NCBI GenBank assembly: GCA_016744705.1
Contig: JADGDU010000017.1
Span: 1 to 64,000 of the forward strand
Direction of reading: 5' to 3'
Source of the DNA: Candidatus Krumholzibacteriia bacterium
GTDB taxonomy: Bacteria; Krumholzibacteriota; Krumholzibacteriia; LZORAL124-64-63
DNA: 64,000 bases
Under the pieces are notes generated by a model that was not told the DNA's origin, did not search any database, and saw only the letters and a program-made list of their open reading frames with translations. Below are positions 1 through 7,899 of the stretch, in pieces. Position numbers and translations under genes: made by a program. Position 1 is the first letter of the stretch, and the number at the start of each line of letters is the position of its first letter.

Positions 1-72
1 CTTCCGATTGTCCCCCGAGAAAAGGGCCGTCGCAGTGACCCGTTGCCTGGTGGATTGTTCCCCCCGCTTCAT
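1..72 (-). CDS. Possible 5' end of the next gene after purN (partial, unrecognised)
   Basis: From the ATG at 70-72 the minus strand is open for 24 codons to the window edge (product begins MKRGEQSTRQRV). No good ribosome binding site is visible; the bases before the ATG read CCGACCTG. The 24 residues match nothing I recognise. Its position 24 bases after purN would suit another purine gene in the same transcript, but that is inference. It could equally be untranslated sequence. Confidence 0.22.
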   Translation of the reverse strand, partial: MKRGEQSTRQRVTATALFSGDNRK

Positions 73-96
73 CAGGTCGGTAGCGAGTGGCCCTTT
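21..96. repeat. Inverted repeat between purN and the window edge
   Basis: AAAGGGCC at 21-28 and GGCCCTTT at 89-96 are perfect 8-base inverted arms 60 bases apart, starting just after the purN stop codon. The minus strand has TTTT after the distal arm. A long-loop terminator or structured leader is possible. If the reading frame at 1-72 is real, the distal arm lies inside it. Confidence 0.3.
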
Positions 97-699
97 TTAT
101 TTCCCCTGGCGTAAATCACAGGCCAGTTGCTCCAATACCCTCGGATAAAGCTCACATTCCGCTGCGAACACCCTATCACCCAGGCTATGGGCATCATCAT
201 TGGCCAAAACGGGGACTGATTGCTGGGACAGGATGCGCCCCGTATCGTAAGTGCCATCCACCAGGTGCACAGTGCAACCGCTCTGGCTATCCCCCGCGTC
301 CAAAACCGCTTGATGGACTCTTTCACCATAAAACCCCTGGCCCCCAAATTTGGGCAACAGAGCCGGGTGTATATTGACAACAGGTCCTTGAAAAGCAGGC
401 GGTGCCATGTAAAAACAGAGATAACCCGCCAAAATGATCATCTCCACCTGGTGAGGGACCAGCCATAGGTTGATGGCTTCATTGTGGGCAGCCACACTCT
501 CATATTTTCGCCGGGGAAAGACCCCGCAAGGCAGGCCCTGATCCCGGGCAACCTGGACTCCCCGCACCTGGCTTCGGCTGGAGACCACCGCCACAATTTC
601 AAGGGACAACTTTCCAGCCCCAATGCGGGTCAGAAAATTATCCAAGGTGCGGCCACTGCCACTCAGGAATACGGCGCAGCGAATGGGGCGATCACTCAC
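97..699 (-). CDS. purN: Phosphoribosylglycinamide formyltransferase PurN
   Basis: Cytosolic purine-synthesis enzyme that transfers the formyl group of 10-formyltetrahydrofolate to glycinamide ribonucleotide. The 200-residue product is full length. It shows the substrate phosphate loop SGSGRTL (residues 13-19), N109 and H111 in NIHPALLP, and D152 in the YDTG turn, equivalent to the family's catalytic Asn/His/Asp set. The start is a GTG that overlaps the TGA of the upstream Nudix gene (GTGA), with AAGGA a few bases before it, which suggests translational coupling. It is the last complete gene of the unit that also holds the sigma-54 regulator, lnt and the Nudix gene. Other purine genes (purM, purE, purD) lie upstream in this window. 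Confidence 0.96.
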   Translation of the reverse strand: MSDRPIRCAVFLSGSGRTLDNFLTRIGAGKLSLEIVAVVSSRSQVRGVQVARDQGLPCGVFPRRKYESVAAHNEAINLWLVPHQVEMIILAGYLCFYMAPPAFQGPVVNIHPALLPKFGGQGFYGERVHQAVLDAGDSQSGCTVHLVDGTYDTGRILSQQSVPVLANDDAHSLGDRVFAAECELYPRVLEQLACDLRQGK

Positions 700-1214
700 A
701 GGATTTCCTTCCCCAGAGAATTCAGCGTTTTCAGGTGGCTGGCAAAAGCAATGGGCCCCGGCAAATCATCCAGATCAAAAAAACCGACAGCAGCGGCATC
801 ATCACCAGCTACCATCTGACCTCCGGTTTCTTTACCCTGGAAAAAAACGACCAAGACGGGAATATCCGGCGGGAGCAGACCGCTCTCCACGCTGTGCAAG
901 CGGGTGATCTTTACTACCAGTCCTGTTTCTTCCAGGGCCTCTCGAGCAGCAGCCAAAGGGGCATCCTCATTCCACTCCATAAATCCGGTGGGCAAAGTCC
1001 ACATGCCTTTTTTGGGCTCAAATTTTCGCTGCACCAGGCAGACTTTTTTGCCCCGCCTGATGATGACCGCAGCCCCGGGAGCCGGGTTCAAATACTGGAC
1101 AAAACCGCACTCCGGACAAGCCGGCCGTTCGGTTCCTCCTTCCAGACGAACCCCCATACCAGCCCGACAAAAGGGGCAGTACGGAAAAACATGAGCGTTG
1201 TCCTTCAGAGACAT
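696..1214 (-). CDS. Zinc-ribbon Nudix hydrolase
   Basis: Predicted pyrophosphohydrolase acting on a nucleoside-diphosphate-linked compound; the substrate cannot be told from sequence. The 172-residue protein has an N-terminal zinc ribbon (C13, C16, C33, C36) like that of NudC-type NADH pyrophosphatases, then a perfect Nudix box from G77 to L99 with the core REALEETGL (residues 91-99), which supplies the metal-binding glutamates. It lacks the long N-terminal half of true NudC, so I do not assign that name. Its ATG follows the lnt stop directly (TAGATG) with AAGGAG upstream, and its stop overlaps the purN start. Confidence 0.92.
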   Translation of the reverse strand: MSLKDNAHVFPYCPFCRAGMGVRLEGGTERPACPECGFVQYLNPAPGAAVIIRRGKKVCLVQRKFEPKKGMWTLPTGFMEWNEDAPLAAAREALEETGLVVKITRLHSVESGLLPPDIPVLVVFFQGKETGGQMVAGDDAAAVGFFDLDDLPGPIAFASHLKTLNSLGKEIL

Positions 1215-2807
1215 CTAGGACTCCTTGCGTCGCAGGATCAGAACTGCCACCACCCAAGCGACCAGGAATCCAAATAAGGGCCAGGCGCCCCATTTGACAT
1301 AGGCTGTGCTTCCGCTTCCAGGTAGAATTTCGGCCATGACATAGCCCCGTTTCCCCAGGTCCAGTTCATCCAGAACCCTACCCCGTTCATCACAAATCAA
1401 ACTGATGCCATTGTTGGCGCAACGGACCATGGGTACGCCACATTCCGCAGCCCGCACCACCGCCATTTTAGTGTGCTGGCGAGGCCCAGCAGTTTCCCCA
1501 AACCAGCCATCATTAGTCATTACCACCAGGAGGCGGCTGCCCCGGCGCACCGAATCACGGGCCTGGCTGGCCAAAATGGATTCGAAGCAAATCAACCCTG
1601 ACAAAGGAAAATCTCCGGAATTGGTGGGCAAGACTAAGGGTTGCGGTGGTAAACCGGGAGTCCATTCGGCCTGCCCCACATCAATTTTGGCCAATGCCGG
1701 AAAATATGAGGTGAAGGGCATCGCTTCGCCGATGGGCAACAGATGATGTTTGGCATACCGGTCCAAAATGGTTCCATCGGCCGACAAAAGGCCTGAAGAA
1801 TTGAACTTGTGCAGGGTTCCGTCTGGCTGGCGTTCAGCATCAGGAAATCCGGTGAACAGCGGAACACCGGCCTCGCGAACCACACTGCGCACCCAGTTGA
1901 GGTGGTCTTTCTCAAACCGGATATAGGCAGGCACAGCTGTTTCGGCCCAGACTATGAATTGAGCCCCTTCGGCCTGGGCCTCCAGGGTGAGCTGATGGTA
2001 AGGGTTCCTGGTGGAATCTATTTTGCTATCCAACCACTTGTCTTCCAGAGAAACATTAGCCTGGATAGCAGCAACCTTCAGGGGATTGGCGCGCAAAGAA
2101 TCAGCAAAAGGGGCATCCAGGACTGGGTTTAGTTGGGAGCTAATCACCACAAACAGCAGCCAAAGAATGGTTCCTCCGGTGGCCACCAAAGCCTGGCCCT
2201 TGAAGCGAGTACCTTCACTTTTCCAGAACCAAAGAGATGCCAGGGCCACCCCCGCGAAAACCATCAGGGCGCTTACTCCAATTTCACCACTGGCACGCAG
2301 CCAGCCCATAAAGGGCCCATCCACTACGGCAGAACCAGTCAAACACCAGGGAAAGGCCATCTCACCCTGGGCGCGCAATGCATCCATCCCCGTCCACAGG
2401 GCGGGCAGAACCAACAAGGCACTGGGGAAACCTACCCGTTTTCGCAACTGGGAAAACAGCCATCCCAGAATAAGGAAAAATACGGACACATATAAAATGG
2501 CCAGGCTCGCCTGGATAGGGACCAAAGCACGGGTCGGAATAGTCTTGGCCGGGAGCAACAGATACAGCCAATGCAAAAGGCTGGCCTGGTGCACAAGAGC
2601 AAAGATCCACATCACCAAGGCAGGCCTGCGAGCCTCTTTCAGAGCTACAAAGAGGAGTGCCAGGCCCAAGGGTACCAGCACTCCGGTATACGCATAGGGA
2701 GGCAACCCCAGGGTCACCAGCAATCCAGCCAGTAAGGCCAGATTGAATGGCCTTTGGGGAACCCACCAGGGGCTCTGAGAAAATTGATCTTCAGTTGAAT
2801 GTTTCAT
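1215..2807 (-). CDS. lnt: Apolipoprotein N-acyltransferase Lnt
   Basis: Inner-membrane enzyme that adds the third acyl chain to the N-terminal cysteine of lipoproteins, which fits the lipoproteins encoded elsewhere in the window. The roughly 530-residue protein has a hydrophobic N-terminal half (about residues 20-235) with several membrane helices, followed by a carbon-nitrogen hydrolase domain. The nucleophile elbow LICFES supplies the catalytic Cys, WAETAVP the catalytic Glu, and the AKHHLLPIGE segment the Lys. I use the ATG at 2805-2807; an in-frame TTG at 2814-2816 would add three residues, and neither has a strong ribosome binding site. It lies 44 bases after the sigma-54 regulator and abuts the Nudix gene. 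Confidence 0.95.
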   Translation of the reverse strand: MKHSTEDQFSQSPWWVPQRPFNLALLAGLLVTLGLPPYAYTGVLVPLGLALLFVALKEARRPALVMWIFALVHQASLLHWLYLLLPAKTIPTRALVPIQASLAILYVSVFFLILGWLFSQLRKRVGFPSALLVLPALWTGMDALRAQGEMAFPWCLTGSAVVDGPFMGWLRASGEIGVSALMVFAGVALASLWFWKSEGTRFKGQALVATGGTILWLLFVVISSQLNPVLDAPFADSLRANPLKVAAIQANVSLEDKWLDSKIDSTRNPYHQLTLEAQAEGAQFIVWAETAVPAYIRFEKDHLNWVRSVVREAGVPLFTGFPDAERQPDGTLHKFNSSGLLSADGTILDRYAKHHLLPIGEAMPFTSYFPALAKIDVGQAEWTPGLPPQPLVLPTNSGDFPLSGLICFESILASQARDSVRRGSRLLVVMTNDGWFGETAGPRQHTKMAVVRAAECGVPMVRCANNGISLICDERGRVLDELDLGKRGYVMAEILPGSGSTAYVKWGAWPLFGFLVAWVVAVLILRRKES

Positions 2808-2851
2808 GGGTTGCAAGTTACCGGACAGTTCATTCCGTGTCCAGTTCCGGT

Positions 2852-4384
2852 TCAGCCTGCGGGCTCTCTGCTTTCGATCAAATCATCCATGCCGTAGCGG
2901 GCGATTTTTTTGTACAGTCCCTGTCTGGAAAGCCCCAGCTGTCTGGCGGCCATGGCTTTCCTGCCATTGGCTGCGGCGATGGCTTTGCGAATCAGGTACT
3001 GTTCCAGGATTCGGTTGGCCTGATCCAGTTTGCGCAGAGTGCCCAAATCTGAAGGGTGAACCAACCCGCCATCTCCCTCCTGCACATCCATGGAAAGATG
3101 ATGGGGTTTGATGTTATCAATATCTGGGTACAAGGCCAGGAAGCGCATGGCTTCGTTTTCCAGCTCTCTCACATTGCCGGGCCAGCGCCAGGTTTGTAAT
3201 AAATGCAGGGCTTCTTCGGATATGGACATTTGGGTCACCTCCCGCCCTCCTTTTTGCACAAAATAGGAAAGCAGGGGCAAGATATCTTCGGGGCGGTGGC
3301 GCAAAGGGGGGATCACCAGATTGACGACTTTCAAGCGGTAAAATAAATCCAGGCGAAAGCGGCCGGCCTCAATTTCTTCAGGCAGGTCTTTATGGGTCGC
3401 CGAAACAAAACGAATATCCACATCGACCCCCTTCAAATCACCAATGCGGCGCACCTTCCTCTCCTGCATCACCCTTAATAATTTGATTTGTAAAGAGAGA
3501 GGCATATCCCCTATTTCATCCAGGAAAAAGGTGCCTCCGTTGGCGGAAGCCAATAGTCCTTGTTTGTCGCCCTGGGCCCCGGTGAATGATCCGGATTTGT
3601 GTCCAAATAATTCGCTTTCGAACAAAGACTCCGGCAAGGCCGCGCAATTCTGCCCTACAAAAGGGCCATGTTCCCGGTCGCTGCGCAAATGCAATGCCTG
3701 GGCTACAATCTCCTTGCCCGTGCCACTCTCTCCAGACAATAGAACACTCACCCCACTGGCGGCAATGCTGCCCAGACGTTCCCCTATTTGTTTCATCTCT
3801 TCGCTCACACCGACACACCCCACAATACCGGGAATGGTCACCGGCCTGGGAAAGGAAATATCCCGGCTGCGAATGGATCCCAATTTTGCCGCGCCACCAC
3901 GCGCACCCTTGCTGGGATTGATCTGGGCTTCGGGAAGGGGGAATAACGTAGGCTGCCAGGGAACGCCTCCCCCTGGCGACATGGTAGGAACACTCCCCAA
4001 CTGATCCAACACAGCCACAAGCCGGGCGGCTAGCCTTTGGGCCCAAAGAAACACAGCTTCCCGCCATGGCCCAGTGGCCTGAAACCAAATACCCAAACAT
4101 CCTCTGACTTTAGATCCATTGACCAGAGGTTCCACCCAAAGAGCCGTACCCATTTCCCAGGAGTCCAGCGCTTCCCGGCTGTTGCTCATGGCCTGAAAGA
4201 ATTTACCGAGAGGAGGTCTGGAGGCCATGCCCGACAATCGGGCTTTGCCCGTGGCCCAGGCATAGAGGACATTCAAAGGAGCTGTTTGTTCCTGCCCTTC
4301 TCGGCGAACAACCCACAACGCCACTCCATCTGATCCGTGTGGAAAACTACGCATCTCTTCATCCCAAAAACTCATGGTATCCAT
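2852..4384 (-). CDS. Sigma-54-dependent transcriptional activator (NtrC family)
   Basis: Enhancer-binding protein expected to use ATP to open sigma-54 RNA polymerase promoters. In the 510-residue product an unrecognised N-terminal sensor region covers about residues 1-180; its Trp-rich pattern could be GAF-like, but this is not certain. The AAA+ domain follows, with Walker A GESGTGKE at 218-225, the sigma-54 contact loop at 265-270, and Walker B FFLDEIGD at 286-293. A Fis-type helix-turn-helix (GRKAMAARQLGLSRQGLYKK) ends the protein. The contact loop reads GSFTGA instead of GAFTGA. No receiver domain is present, so it is probably not a classical phosphorelay regulator. I chose the ATG at 4382-4384 because AAGGGGG precedes it; an upstream ATG at 4427-4429 adds 15 residues. 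Confidence 0.93.
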   Translation of the reverse strand: MDTMSFWDEEMRSFPHGSDGVALWVVRREGQEQTAPLNVLYAWATGKARLSGMASRPPLGKFFQAMSNSREALDSWEMGTALWVEPLVNGSKVRGCLGIWFQATGPWREAVFLWAQRLAARLVAVLDQLGSVPTMSPGGGVPWQPTLFPLPEAQINPSKGARGGAAKLGSIRSRDISFPRPVTIPGIVGCVGVSEEMKQIGERLGSIAASGVSVLLSGESGTGKEIVAQALHLRSDREHGPFVGQNCAALPESLFESELFGHKSGSFTGAQGDKQGLLASANGGTFFLDEIGDMPLSLQIKLLRVMQERKVRRIGDLKGVDVDIRFVSATHKDLPEEIEAGRFRLDLFYRLKVVNLVIPPLRHRPEDILPLLSYFVQKGGREVTQMSISEEALHLLQTWRWPGNVRELENEAMRFLALYPDIDNIKPHHLSMDVQEGDGGLVHPSDLGTLRKLDQANRILEQYLIRKAIAAANGRKAMAARQLGLSRQGLYKKIARYGMDDLIESREPAG

Positions 4385-4495
4385 AAGGCCCCCTTGGTGT
4401 GATTCATCTATTTTGGTGATAGGCAACATTTTTGCTGCCTTATATCAGGAGGGCTCCATCCCACCTTTTGATAGCAGTTGGAACGATGGAGTGCT

Positions 4496-4511
4496 TGCAT
4501 GGATTGAGCCA
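4496..4511 (-). promoter_or_regulatory. Candidate sigma-54 promoter of the regulator gene
   Basis: On the minus strand the sequence reads TGGCTC-N5-ATGCA, against the sigma-54 consensus TGGCAC-N5-TTGCA; the invariant GG and GC are exactly ten bases apart. Transcription would start near 4485, about 100 bases before the ATG of a gene that itself encodes a sigma-54 activator. Autoregulation is inference from this arrangement. Confidence 0.42.
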
Positions 4512-4685
4512 GCCACTCCTGTTCATCGGGGGAATGGCAGCTATTTCAAACTCTGTGGGTAAAGCTTTGAGAAAATGAAAGTTAGTTTTAAAATTTTGCA
4601 GGCATTGGAAAGATAAAAAATTCTTATGTGGCTTTGGAATTATTTGTTGTTTCGGCCATGCGCTTAATGATACAGCGCGTTCACT

Positions 4686-4727
4686 TAAAAAAGGTCCCGG
4701 TTAATGGATAAAACCAAACCGGGACCT
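4686..4727 (-). terminator. Rho-independent terminator after purM
   Basis: Perfect 11-base stem (4692-4702 with 4717-4727, AGGTCCCGGTT/AACCGGGACCT) with a 14-base loop, followed on the minus strand by a run of T (4686-4691). It starts ten bases after the purM stop codon. Confidence 0.9.
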
Positions 4728-4737
4728 CGGCAATACC

Positions 4738-5751
4738 TTAGAAAGGCAAATGAACAGCTTCACCCCCAGCGGAAACATCTCCCAATAAAACAGCCCCGGC
4801 TCCAGAAACCGAAGTCAGATCTATGGCTGGATCAGCAATGATCACCAGGCCTATGCCCATATTGAAGACCCGGTGCATTTCTGCATCGGAAATGTCTCCC
4901 TTAGCCTGGATCAATTTGAAGATGTCGAGGGTTTCAAAGGCCGCTGGGTCCACATTCACGCACAAACCATCGGGAACCACCCGGGGAATGTTATCATAAA
5001 ATCCCCCACCGGTGATGTGGCAAAGGCCGTGCACAGCATCCCTGCCAAATGTCTTCCACACCGACCTCATGTCATTGAGATAACTTTTATGCACAGCCAG
5101 CAGGGCCTCGCCCACCGATACACCGTTCAATTCATCAGGAGTATCTTCAACCGTGTACCCAGCTTTATCAAATAAGACGGCCCGGGCTAAGCTGTACCCA
5201 TTGGTATGCAAGCCAGTGCTGGGCAAGCCCCATACTTTATCACCCACGGCAATGCGCGAGCCATCGATGACATTCTCCGGAAGCACGCGCCCCACGATGG
5301 TGCCAGCAAGGTCAAACTCCCCCGCGCTATACACGCCAGGCATTTCTGCTGTTTCGCCACCCAACAGAGCGCATCCATTCTCGCGGCATCCCTTGGCAAA
5401 ACCATCAATGATCTCCGGCAGCACCGCTTCATCCAATTTGCTGGTGGCAAAATAGTCCAAAAAGAACAAAGGCTCAGCGCCCTGGACCAGGATATCATCC
5501 ACACAGTGATTCACCAGATCCTGGCCCACTGTGTTGTATTGGCCTGCCATGCGGGCGATCATCACCTTGGTCCCCACACCATCGACACTGGCCACCATCA
5601 ACGGCTCTCCCTCGGCGGCCTGAAAGAGCCCTCCAAAGGCGCCCATTTCATTTTTGACCCGGCCATCCCAGGTGCTGCGGATAGATTCCTTGCTACGGGA
5701 TAACGCACGGGTGGCGGCATCAATGTTCACACCACTGTCAGCATATTTCAT
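4738..5751 (-). CDS. purM: Phosphoribosylformylglycinamidine cyclo-ligase PurM (AIR synthetase)
   Basis: Cytosolic enzyme of purine synthesis step 5; it closes the imidazole ring of FGAM using ATP to give aminoimidazole ribonucleotide. The product has 337 residues, close to the family norm. It shows the N-terminal metal and ATP segment SVDGVGTKVMIA, the HCVDDILVQGAEPLFFLDY stretch, and the GGETAEMPGVY signature near residue 135. The C-terminal GGGFYDNIPRV motif is also present. It follows the conserved hypothetical at 5866-6801 after 114 bases and is closed by a strong terminator, so the two probably share a transcript. Confidence 0.97.
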   Translation of the reverse strand: MKYADSGVNIDAATRALSRSKESIRSTWDGRVKNEMGAFGGLFQAAEGEPLMVASVDGVGTKVMIARMAGQYNTVGQDLVNHCVDDILVQGAEPLFFLDYFATSKLDEAVLPEIIDGFAKGCRENGCALLGGETAEMPGVYSAGEFDLAGTIVGRVLPENVIDGSRIAVGDKVWGLPSTGLHTNGYSLARAVLFDKAGYTVEDTPDELNGVSVGEALLAVHKSYLNDMRSVWKTFGRDAVHGLCHITGGGFYDNIPRVVPDGLCVNVDPAAFETLDIFKLIQAKGDISDAEMHRVFNMGIGLVIIADPAIDLTSVSGAGAVLLGDVSAGGEAVHLPF

Positions 5752-5865
5752 GGGGCTCTCCAGGACATGAGGACGATGAAATGGATTTCTTTGGCTGGAT
5801 GATACGAGCAGTGGGCCGTCTGTACAAGGCCATCAGCAGGATTCTCTCAAAATTTTTGGGAAAGA

Positions 5866-6801
5866 TTAACCTTCAGCTTCCAATGACTTCAGAGAATACA
5901 TGGTCAGGCGCCGGTTCAAAGCATCCAGAATGGAAAAAACCACCGCTTGTTGTTCATTATGCAGATTGCTGCAGGACCCAAAAAGGATTTCGCTTTTACG
6001 CCCCTCTACCAGCTCCACGGCGCACAGCACCACCGGATGGTCACCCAGATTGTCAATGCGGATCTCATTGAGGTGAAGGAGTATGGGCTCGGTGACCAGA
6101 CGAGCCAGAGCATCCAGGGTAGCCTTGGCCACCAGTTGAATAGCGCTGCCCCCATGATTGGCACCCTCCTGGGTTCCACGCACTTCCAATTCACCAGTGC
6201 TAAGCTGAACTTCGGCACGGACGAGCATATCAGAAGCCATCACACCCACACCGCTGCAGACTATGCGCAGGGGCGACTCTTCAGCCAATAGAACCGCCGG
6301 AATGGGAGCCGGCTCACTGGTCTTTTCGACAGAAGGCTCTTCGCTTGTTGTCTGAGATTCCCCCGCACCAGAGAGACCTTCATCCAAGTTATCGTCCAGA
6401 TGACCCAGGTCATCTGCGGCATGGAAAGTGACAGAGGAACCAGGAGCTTGCGGGGCCTTGATAGGTGGTTTAGGCATTTCTTCAGCAGGTGGGATAACAT
6501 CTTCAGTTGCTTGCGGTGCAGGTTCAGGAATAGCCGTCTCACCACTGGGGCCATTGTCCAGCACTTGAACCACACCAATCTTTTTGTAGAAGACATCAAT
6601 TTCAAGGCGGGCTTTAAGCAGGCTCTCCACATCGCGAACGATATGACGAGGTTCCCGGTCCATACCGGCTACAACATGAACTCCTGAGATTTCCCCCTCA
6701 GAATCCAAGTCTATTTTGCACTGCAGAACGCCTTTGATCTGTCCGATCCAGCGTTGGGCGTCAATAACCCAAGCGTCCCGCTGGTTGGGGTCCCACTCCA
6801 A
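5866..6801 (-). CDS. Conserved hypothetical protein with two domains joined by an acidic Pro-rich linker
   Basis: Function unknown. The N-terminal domain (about residues 1-75) has the pattern of short proteins I recall from several bacterial phyla: WIGQIKGVLQCKIDLDSEGE, then a VHVVAGMDREPRHIVRDVES stretch and an IDV-x-YKKIGVVQV ending. A flexible Pro/Glu/Thr-rich linker spans about 80-185. The C-terminal domain (about 190-311) contains a SAIQLVAKATLDAL helix and an NEQQAVVFSILDALNRRL ending. There is no signal peptide or membrane segment. The start is TTG with AAGGAG seven bases upstream. It precedes purM and has its own promoter candidate, but a purine role would be guesswork. Confidence 0.85.
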   Translation of the reverse strand: MEWDPNQRDAWVIDAQRWIGQIKGVLQCKIDLDSEGEISGVHVVAGMDREPRHIVRDVESLLKARLEIDVFYKKIGVVQVLDNGPSGETAIPEPAPQATEDVIPPAEEMPKPPIKAPQAPGSSVTFHAADDLGHLDDNLDEGLSGAGESQTTSEEPSVEKTSEPAPIPAVLLAEESPLRIVCSGVGVMASDMLVRAEVQLSTGELEVRGTQEGANHGGSAIQLVAKATLDALARLVTEPILLHLNEIRIDNLGDHPVVLCAVELVEGRKSEILFGSCSNLHNEQQAVVFSILDALNRRLTMYSLKSLEAEG

Positions 6802-6842
6802 GATGTGCTCCTTACAAATGATTCTGAAATCAGATGGCGAAT

Positions 6843-6857
6843 CTTATTCACAATAAG
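6843..6857. promoter_or_regulatory. Palindrome near the start of transcription of the 5866-6801 gene
   Basis: CTTATT-CAC-AATAAG (arms 6843-6848 and 6852-6857) lies just downstream of the proposed -10 box, where a repressor could block transcription. Operator status is inference. Confidence 0.35.
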
Positions 6858-6863
6858 AAAAGA

Positions 6864-6892
6864 ATGTTATCACAGTCCAATAAACCGTACAA
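6864..6892 (-). promoter_or_regulatory. Candidate sigma-70 promoter for the hypothetical-purM unit
   Basis: On the minus strand TTGTAC (6887-6892), a 17-base spacer and TAACAT (6864-6869), with TG one base before the -10 box (extended -10 type). It lies between the pfkB terminator and the TTG start at 6801. Confidence 0.4.
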
Positions 6893-6925
6893 CCTGTTCT
6901 TTGCAAATGTCTGTTTTTCGGTGTT

Positions 6926-6964
6926 TTAGAAAAGAGAGGTCCCTCTCCCGAAGGAGAGGGACCT
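6926..6964 (-). terminator. Rho-independent terminator after the PfkB-family gene
   Basis: Perfect 12-base stem (6937-6948 with 6953-6964, AGGTCCCTCTCC and its complement) with a 4-base loop, followed on the minus strand by CTCTTTTCTAAAAC. It lies about 24 bases after the stop codon and ends the long purD-to-pfkB gene run. Confidence 0.85.
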
Positions 6965-6988
6965 GGAGCTATGCCCTGCTGCAGGAGA

Positions 6989-7897
6989 TCAGGGGACCAT
7001 CATCCCCTTCAAAGTGGCCAAACGCTCGTTGTAGGATTGGTCCGTAATTTTCAAAAGACCTTCCACATTGAACCCCTCGGGACAGAAACTGGCTGTCACC
7101 GTGCCATCGAGCATGGCTTTTCTGAAAATGCCGTCATTGGAATCGCGGGTGGCGGCAGATTCGGCCAATGAGCGCATGAATCCCCCGGCAAAGCAATCGC
7201 CTGCTCCCGTAGGATCAATCACATCATCCAGGATGATGGCCGGCACCGAGAGCACACTTTCACGGCCAAAAAACAAGGCCCCATGCTCTCCTTTTTTAAC
7301 AATGACCAATTGAGGCCCCATGGCCCGGATGGCTTCCGCCGCATGAGCCAGGCTGCGTTTGCCCGTCAGCAGGCGAGCTTCACTGTCGTTGACCAGCAAA
7401 ACATCCACCTTGGCCAAAACAGCAGCCAGATCCTCCGGGGTGTTTTCGATCCATAAATTCATGGTATCGAGAGCCACCAGTTTGGGGGCTGTCATGGTTT
7501 CCAGCACATGCAGCTGCAGAGCAGGATGAATGTTGGCCAGAAAGAGATAATCAGACTTCTTCCAATCTTCGGGAATTTCTGGCTGGAAATCAGCAAAAAC
7601 GCCCAATTCCGTGGCCAGGGTATCGCGCTCAATCATATCTTCATGGTAACGTCCGGACCAATGGAAACTCTTGCCGGGCATCCGTTGGATACCACTGATG
7701 TCGGCACCATGATTGGCCAGCAGATCCAGGTCAGATTGGAGAAAATCGTCTCCCACAACCCCCACACACCGCACATCACCACGACCAAGGGTGGCTATGG
7801 AAAAAAAGCTAGCGCTGCCCCCGAGTTGCCGTTCCCGTTTTTCACGGGCCGTCTCCACCGTATCGTAAGCAACCGATCCTACAACCAGAATGGACAT
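6989..7897 (-). CDS. PfkB-family carbohydrate kinase
   Basis: Cytosolic sugar or nucleoside kinase of the ribokinase fold, 302 residues. The N-terminal GSVAYDTVET...LGGSASFFSIA segment carries the substrate-side glycines. The C-terminal PfkB signature DPTGAGDCFAGGF (about residues 231-243) holds the catalytic Asp and anion hole. The substrate is not readable; members of this type near housekeeping genes include ribokinase and adenosine-kinase-like enzymes. The gene begins two bases after the argS stop, so it is the distal cistron of that operon, and a strong terminator follows it. Confidence 0.93.
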   Translation of the reverse strand: MSILVVGSVAYDTVETAREKRERQLGGSASFFSIATLGRGDVRCVGVVGDDFLQSDLDLLANHGADISGIQRMPGKSFHWSGRYHEDMIERDTLATELGVFADFQPEIPEDWKKSDYLFLANIHPALQLHVLETMTAPKLVALDTMNLWIENTPEDLAAVLAKVDVLLVNDSEARLLTGKRSLAHAAEAIRAMGPQLVIVKKGEHGALFFGRESVLSVPAIILDDVIDPTGAGDCFAGGFMRSLAESAATRDSNDGIFRKAMLDGTVTASFCPEGFNVEGLLKITDQSYNERLATLKGMMVP

Positions 7898-7899
7898 GA

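Larger units (their letters stand above)
4385..4737. other. Intergenic region between the sigma-54 regulator and purM
   Basis: About 350 bases without a convincing gene. From right to left it holds the purM terminator (4692-4727), an AT-rich stretch around 4560-4690 that could contain activator sites but shows no clear repeat to my eye, and a sigma-54-type promoter candidate at 4496-4511. The last roughly 110 bases are leader for the regulator gene. Confidence 0.7.

Noticed and set aside
1..96. purH start or a ZTP-type riboswitch after purN
   Set aside because: The 24 open codons do not resemble PurH, and I could not find the conserved riboswitch core; only an 8-base inverted repeat is clear.
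5781..6071. Plus-strand frame beginning with an amphipathic peptide (MDFFGWMIRAVGRLYKAISR)
   Set aside because: The first 30 residues lie in the gap before purM and look striking, but the frame runs on into the antisense of the 5866-6801 gene and has no ribosome binding site.
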